Source of the DNA: Clostridiales bacterium
Lineage (GTDB): Bacteria > Bacillota > Clostridia > Oscillospirales > CAG-272
Reading direction: 5' to 3'
Assembly (NCBI GenBank): GCA_003523225.1
Contig: DPGK01000032.1
Location: forward strand, 1-25,642
DNA: 25,642 nt
Shown: one piece after another, positions 8,090-14,320 of the stretch
Layout: every line of letters starts with the position of its first letter
Numbering within the stretch: position 1 is the stretch's first letter
The notes under the pieces: model-generated
What the model saw: only the letters and a program-made list of their open reading frames with translations
Told to the model about the DNA's origin: nothing
Database searches by the model: none
Made by a program: the position numbers and the translations under genes

Positions 8090-9055
8090 ATGTTTAAGAA
8101 AAAGCTGAAAACAGTCATTTCAATCATGGCTTTTGTTCTGCTGCTGACATCTTGTGCTGAACACACGACTGACCCAATAAGTAGCAGCAGTAACGCAACG
8201 ACAGCTCAGTCTTCGCAAACACAGATCACAACTGACGCGCCGTCGTCGGGGGAAATAAAAGCAGACCCCGGAATGATTGCCGACTCACTGAGAAAAGTAA
8301 TCAAGGACGCAAAAACGGTTGAGGAGCTGAACAGCGGTATCGGCGATATCGACAGTAGCGGAATAATTGCTGAGATTCAGGTCTATCCTACTTATGATTT
8401 TTATAAAGCAAATGTCTGCAAGACCTCCGGCGCACTTCTCAGTGTTGCAACCGTGGTTCGGGTGGTCTATGCTGACAGAAGCTTCGAACTTTTCATGAGA
8501 CCGTACAATACAGATCAGCCGTTGCTATACGGTGAATTTGCCGTTGGACTTGCGGAAGTAGTCAGAAAATCGTCCGGCGCGGCAAGTCAGACTCAGGACA
8601 GTGTCGGTTATATTAAAAAGCAGGTCGAAGCGTTTGACAGCGGAAAATGTGTGTCGGACGTCAGCGTTTATGCAAATCGTGATGACATGAATAGTGGAAA
8701 AAAGCTGACATCCGGAAACATTGATTACCCCGCTATCATCAAAGTCACCTATACAGCCGACAATAGTGAACAAACCTTTGAGTATGCAACCACACCTAAA
8801 GACTATATCGCCGATGATTATGAACAGATGTCATTGATTCTGAACATTGCCGACACTGTAAGAAAAGCAACTACTGTCGATGAGCTTAATGCGGCAATAA
8901 AGGCCGCAGACACAAAAAAACTGATAACCTCGTCTAAGGCATACCGCAGCAGCGGTGACTCAGCCAAGGATACAGAAATTACATCCGGTGCGCTTAAATC
9001 AGGTGACAGGATAGTGTTTGCCTACAATGGCGGTGCTATGCAGTTAATAAAATAA
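8090..9055 (+). CDS. Secreted lipoprotein with three related repeats, function unknown
   Basis: A 321-aa exported lipoprotein. The signal peptide has a KKKLK charged start, a hydrophobic core and the lipobox LLTSC, so lipid attachment is at Cys22. A Ser/Thr/Ala-rich linker runs to about residue 55. Three weakly related modules follow, at about 62-140, 153-240 and 250-321. Each begins with a helix of the form IAD-x-x-RK, followed by TVEEL/TVDEL-type helices in modules 1 and 3, a tyrosine-rich strand and a strand ending in charged residues. I do not recognise the family. The start has AAAGGAG 12 bases upstream. Base composition is more AT-rich than the surrounding housekeeping genes, in keeping with an acquired or fast-evolving island. 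Confidence 0.8.
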   Translation: MFKKKLKTVISIMAFVLLLTSCAEHTTDPISSSSNATTAQSSQTQITTDAPSSGEIKADPGMIADSLRKVIKDAKTVEELNSGIGDIDSSGIIAEIQVYPTYDFYKANVCKTSGALLSVATVVRVVYADRSFELFMRPYNTDQPLLYGEFAVGLAEVVRKSSGAASQTQDSVGYIKKQVEAFDSGKCVSDVSVYANRDDMNSGKKLTSGNIDYPAIIKVTYTADNSEQTFEYATTPKDYIADDYEQMSLILNIADTVRKATTVDELNAAIKAADTKKLITSSKAYRSSGDSAKDTEITSGALKSGDRIVFAYNGGAMQLIK

Positions 9056-9096
9056 AGTAAAAATCAAGTAGGAAGGAAAAGCACGAAACCGATGCA

Positions 9097-9228
9097 GTGA
9101 AAAGCGGTAATTTCATATTCGGGAAAATTTCGTCTTCGCCTATTCCATATCTGAACTCAGGAAGTACTTGTTCAACAGAAGATGCAGTAGATCACTGGGT
9201 TGCTATAAACTACTGTGTAACTGATTAA
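9097..9228 (+). CDS. Small open frame, possible C-terminal gene remnant
   Basis: A GTG-initiated frame of 43 codons lies between the lipoprotein and its terminator. Its end reads NSGSTCSTEDAVDHWVAINY then CVTD. There is no well-placed ribosome site, the nearest purine stretch being about 20 bases upstream, so it may be the surviving tail of a deleted gene in this island. The frame stays open upstream to about 9060. Low confidence that it is expressed. Confidence 0.25.
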   Translation: MKSGNFIFGKISSSPIPYLNSGSTCSTEDAVDHWVAINYCVTD

Positions 9229-9263
9229 TGTTACACATATACACATAATAGTAAAATAAACTT

Positions 9264-9300
9264 GTGCTGCCGAAACGTAAAAACTTTCGGTAGCACTTTT
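9264..9300 (+). terminator. Rho-independent terminator after the lipoprotein
   Basis: GTGCTGCCGAAA (9264-9275) pairs with TTTCGGTAGCAC (9285-9296), one G-U pair, followed by TTTTCTTT. It ends the plus-strand unit begun at 7923. Between the lipoprotein stop and here only the small frame at 9097-9228 is seen. Confidence 0.8.
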
Positions 9301-9360
9301 CTTTGCAAATAAAAAACGCATTTGAATTTGAGATAGTAAGTCGTCTTATTTATAAAAAAG

Positions 9361-9389
9361 AACGCAGAGGACTTTTAAACCTCTGCGTT
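9361..9389 (-). terminator. Terminator of the phosphofructokinase operon
   Basis: AACGCAGAGG (9361-9370) and CCTCTGCGTT (9380-9389) form a perfect 10-bp stem. On the minus strand the exit is CTTTTTTATAA, a good T tract, and it lies 33 bases beyond the SDR stop. The plus-strand exit CTTT is weaker, so it may also back up the lipoprotein terminator. Confidence 0.75.
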
Positions 9390-9422
9390 CTTTATAAGAG
9401 ACATTTTTACAGCCGCGTGTGT

Positions 9423-10193
9423 TTATTTTTTCTGCTGGCGGCACCAGATGCTCATGACGAGCCGGTGCGGCAACAGCTTTGTGAGAAAGACCTGTGCGCG
9501 CACCGCAGCGCCGCAGATCGACACGTCCCTGCCGCGCGCCATGTCGCCAAGCGCGCGCTTCACAACCTGTTCGGCGGTATAATACCGGTTATAATAGGTT
9601 ATCGTATCGTCGCGGACAGCGGTGTCGAAAAACTCTGTCTTTACCCATCCGGGGCAGACCGCCATAGCGCGCACTCCCCTGCCGCTTTTTTTAAGCTCTA
9701 CGTTCAGTGCGCGGGTAAAGCTGAGCACGAACGCCTTGCTTGCGCCGTAAACATTGATATAAGGCACCGGCTGAAATGAGGAGAGCGAGCCAAGCTCAAA
9801 TATCTCCCCGCCCTCGTGCATATACGGCAGGGTAAGATACGTCATCGCCACCAGCGCCTTGTCGTTCAGGTCTATCATCGCAAGCTGGCGCTCAAGCTCC
9901 ATGCCCTCAAAACCGCCGAATATTCCGAATCCCGCGGCGTTGACCAGCACCTTCACCTCAGGACGTTCCTCGGCGAGCCGGGCGGAGTATTCGTTTATGG
10001 CGGCGGTATCGGAAAGATCAAGCGCCATCACCCGTGCGGCGACCGGAAGCTCCCCGGCAAGCGCCTCAAGGCGCTCCCGGCGACGGGCGATAAGCCATAC
10101 CTCGTCAAGCTCAGTGCGGTATTTTTCACTTATCCGCAGGGCAAATTCCCGCCCCATGCCGGACGACGCCCCGGTAATTACGGCAATTTTCAT
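9423..10193 (-). CDS. Short-chain dehydrogenase/reductase (SDR)
   Basis: A 256-aa classical SDR, an NAD(P)-dependent oxidoreductase. The Rossmann motif TGASSGMG is at residues 8-15, the adenine-ring segment is VMALDLSD, and NAAGFG is the structural NAG motif. The active site is the Ser in the GSLSSFQPVP region with YGASK (Tyr and Lys near residues 149-153). The C-terminal 40 residues are basic, with a hydrophobic patch, which may anchor it to the membrane as in DltE/YqjQ-like SDRs. AAGGAG lies 7 bases before the ATG. It follows the DUF4886 gene by 20 nt and is the last gene of the operon headed by the phosphofructokinase. Substrate unknown. Confidence 0.9.
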   Translation of the reverse strand: MKIAVITGASSGMGREFALRISEKYRTELDEVWLIARRRERLEALAGELPVAARVMALDLSDTAAINEYSARLAEERPEVKVLVNAAGFGIFGGFEGMELERQLAMIDLNDKALVAMTYLTLPYMHEGGEIFELGSLSSFQPVPYINVYGASKAFVLSFTRALNVELKKSGRGVRAMAVCPGWVKTEFFDTAVRDDTITYYNRYYTAEQVVKRALGDMARGRDVSICGAAVRAQVFLTKLLPHRLVMSIWCRQQKK

Positions 10194-10213
10194 GTCAGCT
10201 CTCCTTTTCTGCG

Positions 10214-10966
10214 TCAGTGCAGCAGACCGTACTCGCGCAGAACCTCATCCGCCACGGCGCGCGCGCCTGCGGCGGCTTCGGGTGTGACCTCAACGTCAAA
10301 ATCGCAGAAGGCGTTATCCGCTATCGGCTTTCCAGTCAGCGACGCGAACGCCGTCAGCGCCAGAAGATATCTGCCTACGCCGAGTGCGGCGTGAAAGCCG
10401 TCGCGGTGGACCTTTTCGATCCCGTACTGCCCGCGGCGCTGCCAGAGGCGGAACATTGCCTCGCCTGACGGTATGATCCCGTCGGCGGAAATATCGCGTG
10501 CCATCTTTTCGTATGCCGACTTAACCGCCGGGAACATTTCCTCGGGCGCGGTGAACTTTGTCAGCTTGAAACGGGGAGTGTCGGTGTCAAAGGTCCAGGT
10601 CTGATTGACAAACAGCTTTGCCTTGGGCGCCATGCGGCGCACGTACGCCGCAATTTCCGTCGCAAAGGGCTGGTAGCTTTCCTCGTCCCCGCTGGCGGGG
10701 CTGCACTGCTGCATGATCACATGATCCCACTCGTCGGAAAGCAGCGCCGCCTTAAGCGAAACATAAAGCCCGCTTGTGTGTCCGTTAAGCTCATATGAAT
10801 ATACAGGCTCCTCTGAGAGCATATTGCGGTAGTGGCGGTAGAGTGAGCAACCGCCGATATAAAGATTGACCACCTTGAGGTCAACGCCCTCGGAGCGCGC
10901 CACACCGTAAAGATAGCGTGTAATATCCGTTCCGAAGCTGTTGCCGATAACAATGATCTTTTTCAT
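10214..10966 (-). CDS. DUF4886-like SGNH-fold hydrolase
   Basis: A 250-aa protein without a signal peptide. The N-terminus MKKIIVIGNSFGTDI has the GNS(F) block in which Ser10 would be the nucleophile of an SGNH/GDSL hydrolase. A second block, VIMQQCSPASG, and a late DGFHAALGVGRYL, with the Asp/His of the catalytic pair, complete the pattern. This layout fits the DUF4886 group, whose members are predicted esterases often found near carbohydrate genes. The start has GGAGG 6-7 bases upstream. It lies 30 nt after the phosphofructokinase and 20 nt before the SDR on the same strand, so it is co-transcribed with both. The natural ester is unknown. Confidence 0.75.
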   Translation of the reverse strand: MKKIIVIGNSFGTDITRYLYGVARSEGVDLKVVNLYIGGCSLYRHYRNMLSEEPVYSYELNGHTSGLYVSLKAALLSDEWDHVIMQQCSPASGDEESYQPFATEIAAYVRRMAPKAKLFVNQTWTFDTDTPRFKLTKFTAPEEMFPAVKSAYEKMARDISADGIIPSGEAMFRLWQRRGQYGIEKVHRDGFHAALGVGRYLLALTAFASLTGKPIADNAFCDFDVEVTPEAAAGARAVADEVLREYGLLH

Positions 10967-10996
10967 TTCAATACCTCCGTCTCCCCGACCGCATCA

Positions 10997-12244
10997 TCAG
11001 ATCACGGCAAAATCGGGAATGCCGTTTATGTAGTCCGGATATGCCTCGCCTGCAATAAGGGGAAGCAGATACCGGCAGCACTCGTCGGTCACGTTGTCGC
11101 CCGCCGCGTTTATGTACTCATCGGGAACGCTCTTTATCTGGTTGGCGATCTCGCTTACGTCGGAATGTGAGATGGTAAAGCCGTAATTATCGCCCTCTCC
11201 GGTGCGCAGGATGGTCATCATCTCGCGGCTGACGCCCTCGCGCGCCGCAGCTACCGCCGCGCGTCCTACGGCAACAGACTCGGTAAGATCCTGAGCCGAG
11301 GCGATATGTGCGCCGCAGCGCTGGGAGATATTAAGCTCGACAGAGCGCACCTTGCACCCAAGCTCGGCACGCACGGCGAGCTCAAGCGCCTTTCCGGTGC
11401 CGGAGAGCTGCTTGTGGCCGAAAACATCGGTCGTTCCCACATCCACGCCCTCGCAGACATATCTGCCGTCGGCAAATCGGATGCCCTCGGAAACGGCGAC
11501 CACCACTCCGGGATGCACCGCAAGCTGCTCGCGCAGCCGCGCGTAAAAGGCGTCAAGGTCAAAGCTGCGCTCGGGCAGATAGACCATATCGGGGGCGATA
11601 CCGTTCACCACCCTGCCGATGGCGGAGGCGGCGGTGAGCCAGCCCGCGTCGCGTCCCATTATTTCAACAATTGTCACGGCGGGCACGGTGTACACCGCGC
11701 AGTCGCGTATCAGCTCCTGCATCGTAACGGCAATGTACTTGGCAGCCGAGCCGAATCCCGGCGTATGGTCGGTAACGACAAGGTCGTTGTCTATCGTCTT
11801 CGGAACGCCCATTATTCGCATTTCATAATCATGCGTGCGGGTGTACTCCGACAGCTTTGCCGCCGTATCCATTGAATCGTTTCCGCCTATGTAGAAGAAA
11901 TAGCGGATGTCGTACTTTTTGAAGATGGAAAGCAGTTTTTCGTAAAGGGCGGGGTCGTCCTGCGGACGGGGGAGCTTGCGGCGGCATGAGCCGAGCGCGG
12001 CGGCAGGTGTATGCTCAAGACGGCGCAGCTTTTCCTCGCTGTCAAACATCGCGCCGAGATCGACCAGCCTCTCCTCAAGCAGTCCCTCAACGCCGTTTCT
12101 CATTCCCAGAACCTTTCCGACGGTTCCCGCGGCAACTCCCTCAAGACCGCCGCGGATGACCCCCGCAAGCGTTGCGTTTATCGCCGCCGTCGGACCGCCC
12201 GACTGACCGACTACAATATTGCCGTGAAGTTCTTTCTTATCCAT
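10997..12244 (-). CDS. 6-phosphofructokinase, pyrophosphate-dependent type
   Basis: A 415-aa enzyme converting fructose 6-phosphate to fructose 1,6-bisphosphate. VVGQSGGPTAAINAT opens the protein. The phosphoryl-donor site reads GGNDSMDT, with Asp where ATP enzymes have the second Gly of GGDGS, and PKTIDNDL with Lys where ATP enzymes have Gly. Both changes mark pyrophosphate as the donor in characterised PFKs. EIMGRDAGWLTAAS and the EGIRF segment are intact. I start it at the ATG at 12244 because AAAGGA sits 7 bases upstream; longer in-frame starts (12265, 12379) add residues unlike the family. It heads an operon with the DUF4886-like hydrolase and the SDR. A reversible PPi enzyme would suit an anaerobe saving ATP in glycolysis. 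Confidence 0.92.
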   Translation of the reverse strand: MDKKELHGNIVVGQSGGPTAAINATLAGVIRGGLEGVAAGTVGKVLGMRNGVEGLLEERLVDLGAMFDSEEKLRRLEHTPAAALGSCRRKLPRPQDDPALYEKLLSIFKKYDIRYFFYIGGNDSMDTAAKLSEYTRTHDYEMRIMGVPKTIDNDLVVTDHTPGFGSAAKYIAVTMQELIRDCAVYTVPAVTIVEIMGRDAGWLTAASAIGRVVNGIAPDMVYLPERSFDLDAFYARLREQLAVHPGVVVAVSEGIRFADGRYVCEGVDVGTTDVFGHKQLSGTGKALELAVRAELGCKVRSVELNISQRCGAHIASAQDLTESVAVGRAAVAAAREGVSREMMTILRTGEGDNYGFTISHSDVSEIANQIKSVPDEYINAAGDNVTDECCRYLLPLIAGEAYPDYINGIPDFAVI

Positions 12245-12399
12245 GATAGATCCTTTCTTGTTCATCTGTCGGTACTGAGGCTGTCTCCGACATGACCTGC
12301 CCCGCAGGACCGGAAGGGTTGCGCGACGCGGCTGTGCGGACATACCGCACGCCTGTCCGGAAAATGACGCTTTAAGCAATACCGTGCATGATTTTTTTC
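12245..12399 (-). promoter_or_regulatory. Long structured leader of the phosphofructokinase operon
   Basis: The predicted transcription start near 12399 gives a leader of about 155 nt. It contains TGTCGG/CCGACA (12267-12272, 12287-12292), CCTGC-CCC-GCAGG (12296-12308), and two stems that cannot form together: GTGCGG-N5-CCGCAC (12334-12350) and CGGACA-N11-TGTCCG (12337-12359). Mutually exclusive stems are what an RNA switch would need, but I see no T tract or known aptamer. Confidence 0.4.
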
Positions 12400-12405
12400 A
12401 GAATA

Positions 12406-12434
12406 ATTGTATCATTCCTCCGGTTATTTGTCAA
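12406..12434 (-). promoter_or_regulatory. Sigma-A promoter of the phosphofructokinase operon
   Basis: On the minus strand TTGACA (plus 12429-12434), a 17-bp spacer and TACAAT (plus 12406-12411). It is the only good promoter upstream of the operon. Confidence 0.75.
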
Positions 12435-12557
12435 CACCAAATGCAAATATGCGGCAAAGATTACGCGCTGCAGAGCCGGCTTCTTGTCGTTTATAAATCC
12501 CGAATTGACGGCAGAACAGCATAATGTTTTAACACATATTTTCATCTTCGTGGCACT

Positions 12558-12612
12558 ACAATCCCTCAGTCACGGCTGCGCCGTGCCACCTCCCTTTACA
12601 CAAGGGAGGCTT
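12558..12612 (+). repeat. Left inverted end of the composite element
   Basis: Contains two hairpins in series: CACGGC-TGC-GCCGTG (12571-12585) and CCTCCCTT-TACAC-AAGGGAGG (12589-12609). The right end carries the same two stems with different paired bases. Confidence 0.7.
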
Positions 12613-12632
12613 ACCGGACTCCAACGCTGTCG

Positions 12633-12853
12633 CCTCTTTCGGACGAAAACCAATAGTCTTTTGTCCGTTCCGACAGTGCGAATAACCTCGCCAAAATAAT
12701 GGATATCTCCGCTAAGGAGCTGTCGCGGCAGGCAATTGAGAGAGTGCGTGTGTGCGAAAAAGTAAGATTTGATTTCAAAATGTCGCAAACTCCTTCCGTC
12801 ACGCTACGCGTGCCACCTCCCTCAAGGGGGGCTGATCTGATACGATACAAGTA
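12633..12853 (+). repeat. Tandem unit A of the composite element (221 bp)
   Basis: Starts at CCTCTTTCGGACGAAAA and ends before the same phrase at 12854. Its last third contains TCCGTCACGCTACGCGTGCC and CACCTCCCTCAAGGGG, a copy of the element end with the hairpin stem changed to CACGC/GCGTG. Confidence 0.85.
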
Positions 12854-13075
12854 CCTCTTTCGGACGAAAATCAATAGTCTTTTGTCCGTTACGATAGTGC
12901 GAATAACCTCGCCAAAATAATGGATATCTCCGCCAAGGAGCTGTCGCGGCAGGCAATTGAGAGAGTGCATGTGTGCGAAAAAGTAAGATTTGATTTCAAA
13001 ATGTCGCAAACTCCTTCCGTCACGCTACGCGTGCCACCTCCCTCAAGGGGGGGCTGGTCTGATACGATACAAGTA
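12854..13075 (+). repeat. Tandem unit B of the composite element (222 bp)
   Basis: Nearly identical to unit A; one extra G in a G run (seven instead of six) makes it one base longer, and a few single-base changes are scattered through it. Confidence 0.85.
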
Positions 13076-13158
13076 CCTCTTTCGGACGAAAACCAATAGT
13101 CTTTTGTCCGTTCCGACAGTGCGAATAACCGAGCCAACAGAATGGCTATCTCTTTTAG
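13076..13158 (+). repeat. Partial tandem unit C
   Basis: Matches the first 55 bases of units A and B closely, through GCGAATAACC at 13130, then diverges while keeping the pattern GCCAA-x-A-x-AATGG-x-TATCTC. A more degraded fourth copy begins with CCTCTGCCGGATGAAAA at 13187 and fades by about 13255. Confidence 0.65.
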
Positions 13159-13350
13159 GTAAGCGTATAAGACTCTGACGGGATCGCCTCTGCCGGATGA
13201 AAATCAAAATATCAGCTCAGTAAACTTCGTCAACAAAATGGCTTTCGCCCATAGAGAGGATTTCCGATAACTTCATTAGTATATGAAAACCGCTGTTGAA
13301 TCTGCGCTTATTAACAGTGTGACATTTACACTTCCGATTTACCGAAAACC

Positions 13351-13401
13351 AAGGCTCCCTTGTGTAAAGGGAGCTGTCAGCGCAGCTGACTGAGGGATTG
13401 T
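13351..13401 (-). repeat. Right inverted end of the composite element
   Basis: Holds GCTCCCTT-GTGT-AAAGGGAGC and GTCAGC-GCA-GCTGAC, inverted relative to the left end. The second stem differs from the left end at positions on both arms so that pairing is kept. Confidence 0.7.
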
Positions 13402-13500
13402 TTTTCTTCAAAATCAGTGCCTGCAAAGCATCCAAAGTCTCCACATCCGAGAAAGCGCTCGTGTCCCCGATGATTTCGTACAACAAATTTATATTTTTTC
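13402..13500 (-). pseudogene. Gene fragment interrupted by the composite element
   Basis: On the minus strand a short frame reads LLYEIIGDTSAFSDVETLDA then LQALILKKN before running into the element end. Just upstream in the same frame is a TGA, so neither end of the original gene survives. The peptide has a regular helical pattern but I do not recognise the family. Confidence 0.3.
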
Positions 13501-13519
13501 AAAGCTGACATATAAATGA

Positions 13520-13548
13520 TTGTCTTTTCCCTCACGTCGCAGTATAAT
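13520..13548 (+). promoter_or_regulatory. Promoter of candidate small RNA 1
   Basis: TTGTCT (13520-13525), a 17-bp spacer and TATAAT (13543-13548). No coding start with a ribosome site follows; the next signal is a strong terminator 42 bases further on. Confidence 0.6.
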
Positions 13549-13554
13549 AAAGTC

Positions 13555-13636
13555 GCTGGAAGTAAGGCTTCCCGCGCGCCTCTGGCATTTGGTGAGTGGT
13601 TACTTGCAAGGTGAAACACTCACCATTTTTTATTTT
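13555..13636 (+). ncRNA. Candidate small RNA 1, about 78 nt
   Basis: From the predicted start near 13555 the transcript would hold a short GGAAG-N5-CTTCC hairpin (13558-13572), a C-rich single-stranded stretch, and a terminator stem TGGTGAGTG (13590-13598) with CACTCACCA (13617-13625) followed by TTTTTTATTTT. The 18-nt terminator loop contains the palindrome CTTGCAAG. A frame for a protein is absent. On the opposite strand the 3' end of a 27-codon frame overlaps the terminator. The promoter-terminator spacing is typical of an antisense or trans-acting sRNA, but the family is unknown to me. Confidence 0.5.
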
Positions 13637-13713
13637 GCCTCGTTTAGTATCTTCTCAATGGCTTTCCTGAGCTCGTCAAGCGTTTTGCACTTGTCGATCA
13701 GTTCAAGCACCAT
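13630..13713 (-). CDS. 27-codon open frame, probable mobile-element remnant
   Basis: The minus-strand frame starts ATGGTGCTTGAACTG and encodes a single amphipathic helix with the core KCKTLDELRKAIEKIL. The peptide pattern recalls tails of small proteins in Clostridia mobile elements, but this is memory only. There is no good ribosome site and an in-frame stop lies shortly upstream, so it is more likely a C-terminal fragment than a gene. It ends within the candidate sRNA 1 terminator on the other strand. Confidence 0.3.
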   Translation of the reverse strand: MVLELIDKCKTLDELRKAIEKILNEAK

Positions 13714-13800
13714 GAGGAGTATGTGCTATGTATGTGTCGCCCAAGCGTCGGTTGCCTCGCTTCCTTTTCAATAATCTTCCTTTGATTTTTTCCGTTTTTC

Positions 13801-13829
13801 CTGACTTTTATTCCTGCCCATGATATAAT
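13801..13829 (+). promoter_or_regulatory. Promoter of candidate small RNA 2
   Basis: CTGACT (13801-13806, TGAC core of the -35), a 17-bp spacer and a perfect TATAAT (13824-13829). Confidence 0.5.
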
Positions 13830-13835
13830 TGAGGA

Positions 13836-13914
13836 GCAAATAAGGCAGGTTATTCGCCCCTCGTTAATTGCCTTTGGCTGTTATGCGCTGCAACGCTGGC
13901 AGCCTTTTTTATTT
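13836..13914 (+). ncRNA. Candidate small RNA 2, about 75 nt
   Basis: The predicted transcript has a stem AAGGCA (13842-13847) with TGCCTT (13869-13874) closing a pyrimidine-rich loop. It then has a terminator GGCTG (13876-13880) with CAGCC (13900-13904), reinforced by GCG/CGC inside, followed by TTTTTTATTT. No start codon with a ribosome site is present. The minus strand across the same bases carries a 17-codon frame starting MTHEEYLTNKKG, so an antisense relation to a lost or tiny gene is possible. It repeats the promoter-hairpin-terminator design of candidate 1 about 280 bases away, with unrelated sequence. Confidence 0.45.
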
Positions 13915-14007
13915 GTCAGGTATTCTTCGTGGGTCATGAGAGCATCCCCGCCAAAAAGCCAACGGTAATAATTTGAAGCAATGTTCGCCTGTGATTTACC
14001 CGGGCTC

Positions 14008-14036
14008 TTGCCATAGCAGGGCAAACGTGGTATAAT
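14008..14036 (+). promoter_or_regulatory. Promoter of the 53-aa membrane miniprotein
   Basis: TTGCCA (14008-14013), 17 bp, TATAAT (14031-14036), with TGG directly before the -10 giving an extended -10 element. Transcription would start near 14043, just at the ribosome site. Confidence 0.65.
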
Positions 14037-14054
14037 AATGCCGAGGTGACTTAA

Positions 14055-14216
14055 GTGGTTATCATACTTATAATACTTGTTCTTTGCATACTGCTTTACC
14101 TGCTCGGCGACAAGTCAAAGACCGTGCCGGGCGGAAAGTCCGGAAGCTCCGGCAAGTCCGGAACGGACGACGATGATGACATAGAGCAGGGCTGGGATCT
14201 TGACGACGACTGCTGA
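14055..14216 (+). CDS. Small single-pass membrane protein with acidic tail, 53 aa
   Basis: A GTG start at 14055 has GAGGTGA five bases upstream and a strong promoter just before it. The product begins with one hydrophobic helix (VVIILIILVLCILLYLL, residues 1-17), continues with a Gly/Ser/Lys linker containing KSGSSGKSG, and ends in a run of Asp residues and EQGWDLDDDC. Such a plan fits a small inner-membrane protein with the tail in the cytoplasm or outside; function is unknown and I recognise no family. The first residues are at the membrane, so no cleaved signal is likely. The leader is very short, perhaps about 12 nt. A weak hairpin (TGCGGAAA/TTTCCGCA, 14232-14258) follows but has no T tract. 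Confidence 0.6.
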   Translation: MVIILIILVLCILLYLLGDKSKTVPGGKSGSSGKSGTDDDDDIEQGWDLDDDC

Positions 14217-14281
14217 GCATGCCCTGCGGAGTGCGGAAATTCCGTTTATCTTTCCGCAATTGCAGTCACAGGCGCAAAAAG

Positions 14282-14306
14282 CTGCCGCCCCATACTGAGG
14301 CGGCAG
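14282..14306 (-). terminator. Terminator of the esterase gene
   Basis: CTGCCGCC (14282-14289) pairs with GGCGGCAG (14299-14306); the minus-strand exit reads CTTTTTG. It lies 14 bases beyond the esterase stop. Confidence 0.75.
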
Positions 14307-14320
14307 ACAGTAATTATTTA

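Larger units (their letters stand above)
12558..13401. mobile_element. MITE-like composite element with inverted ends, no transposase
   Basis: The segment begins with ACAATCCCTCAGTCA and ends with the inverted counterpart TGACTGAGGGATTGT; roughly 50 bases at each end match in inverted orientation. Between them are two nearly identical ~221-bp tandem units and degenerate partial copies. No frame inside resembles a protein; the open frames are merely repeat translations. It lies between the phosphofructokinase promoter and gene remnants, and its right end falls inside an open frame on the minus strand (codons continue to plus 13486). No clear target duplication flanks it. Ends of this sort recur in Oscillospirales genomes from memory, so mobilisation in trans is likely. 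Confidence 0.65.

Noticed and set aside
12570..13178. Overlapping open frames on both strands across the tandem units, with repeated peptides such as MRHFEIKSYFFAH
   Set aside because: They translate the repeat itself, occur once per unit in the same register, lack ribosome sites and resemble no family.
12558..13401. CRISPR array
   Set aside because: Units are ~221 bp with no short repeat-spacer alternation, and no cas genes are present.
13831..13862. A pseudoknot joining GAGG and CCTC in candidate sRNA 2
   Set aside because: The GAGG lies before the predicted transcription start at about 13836.
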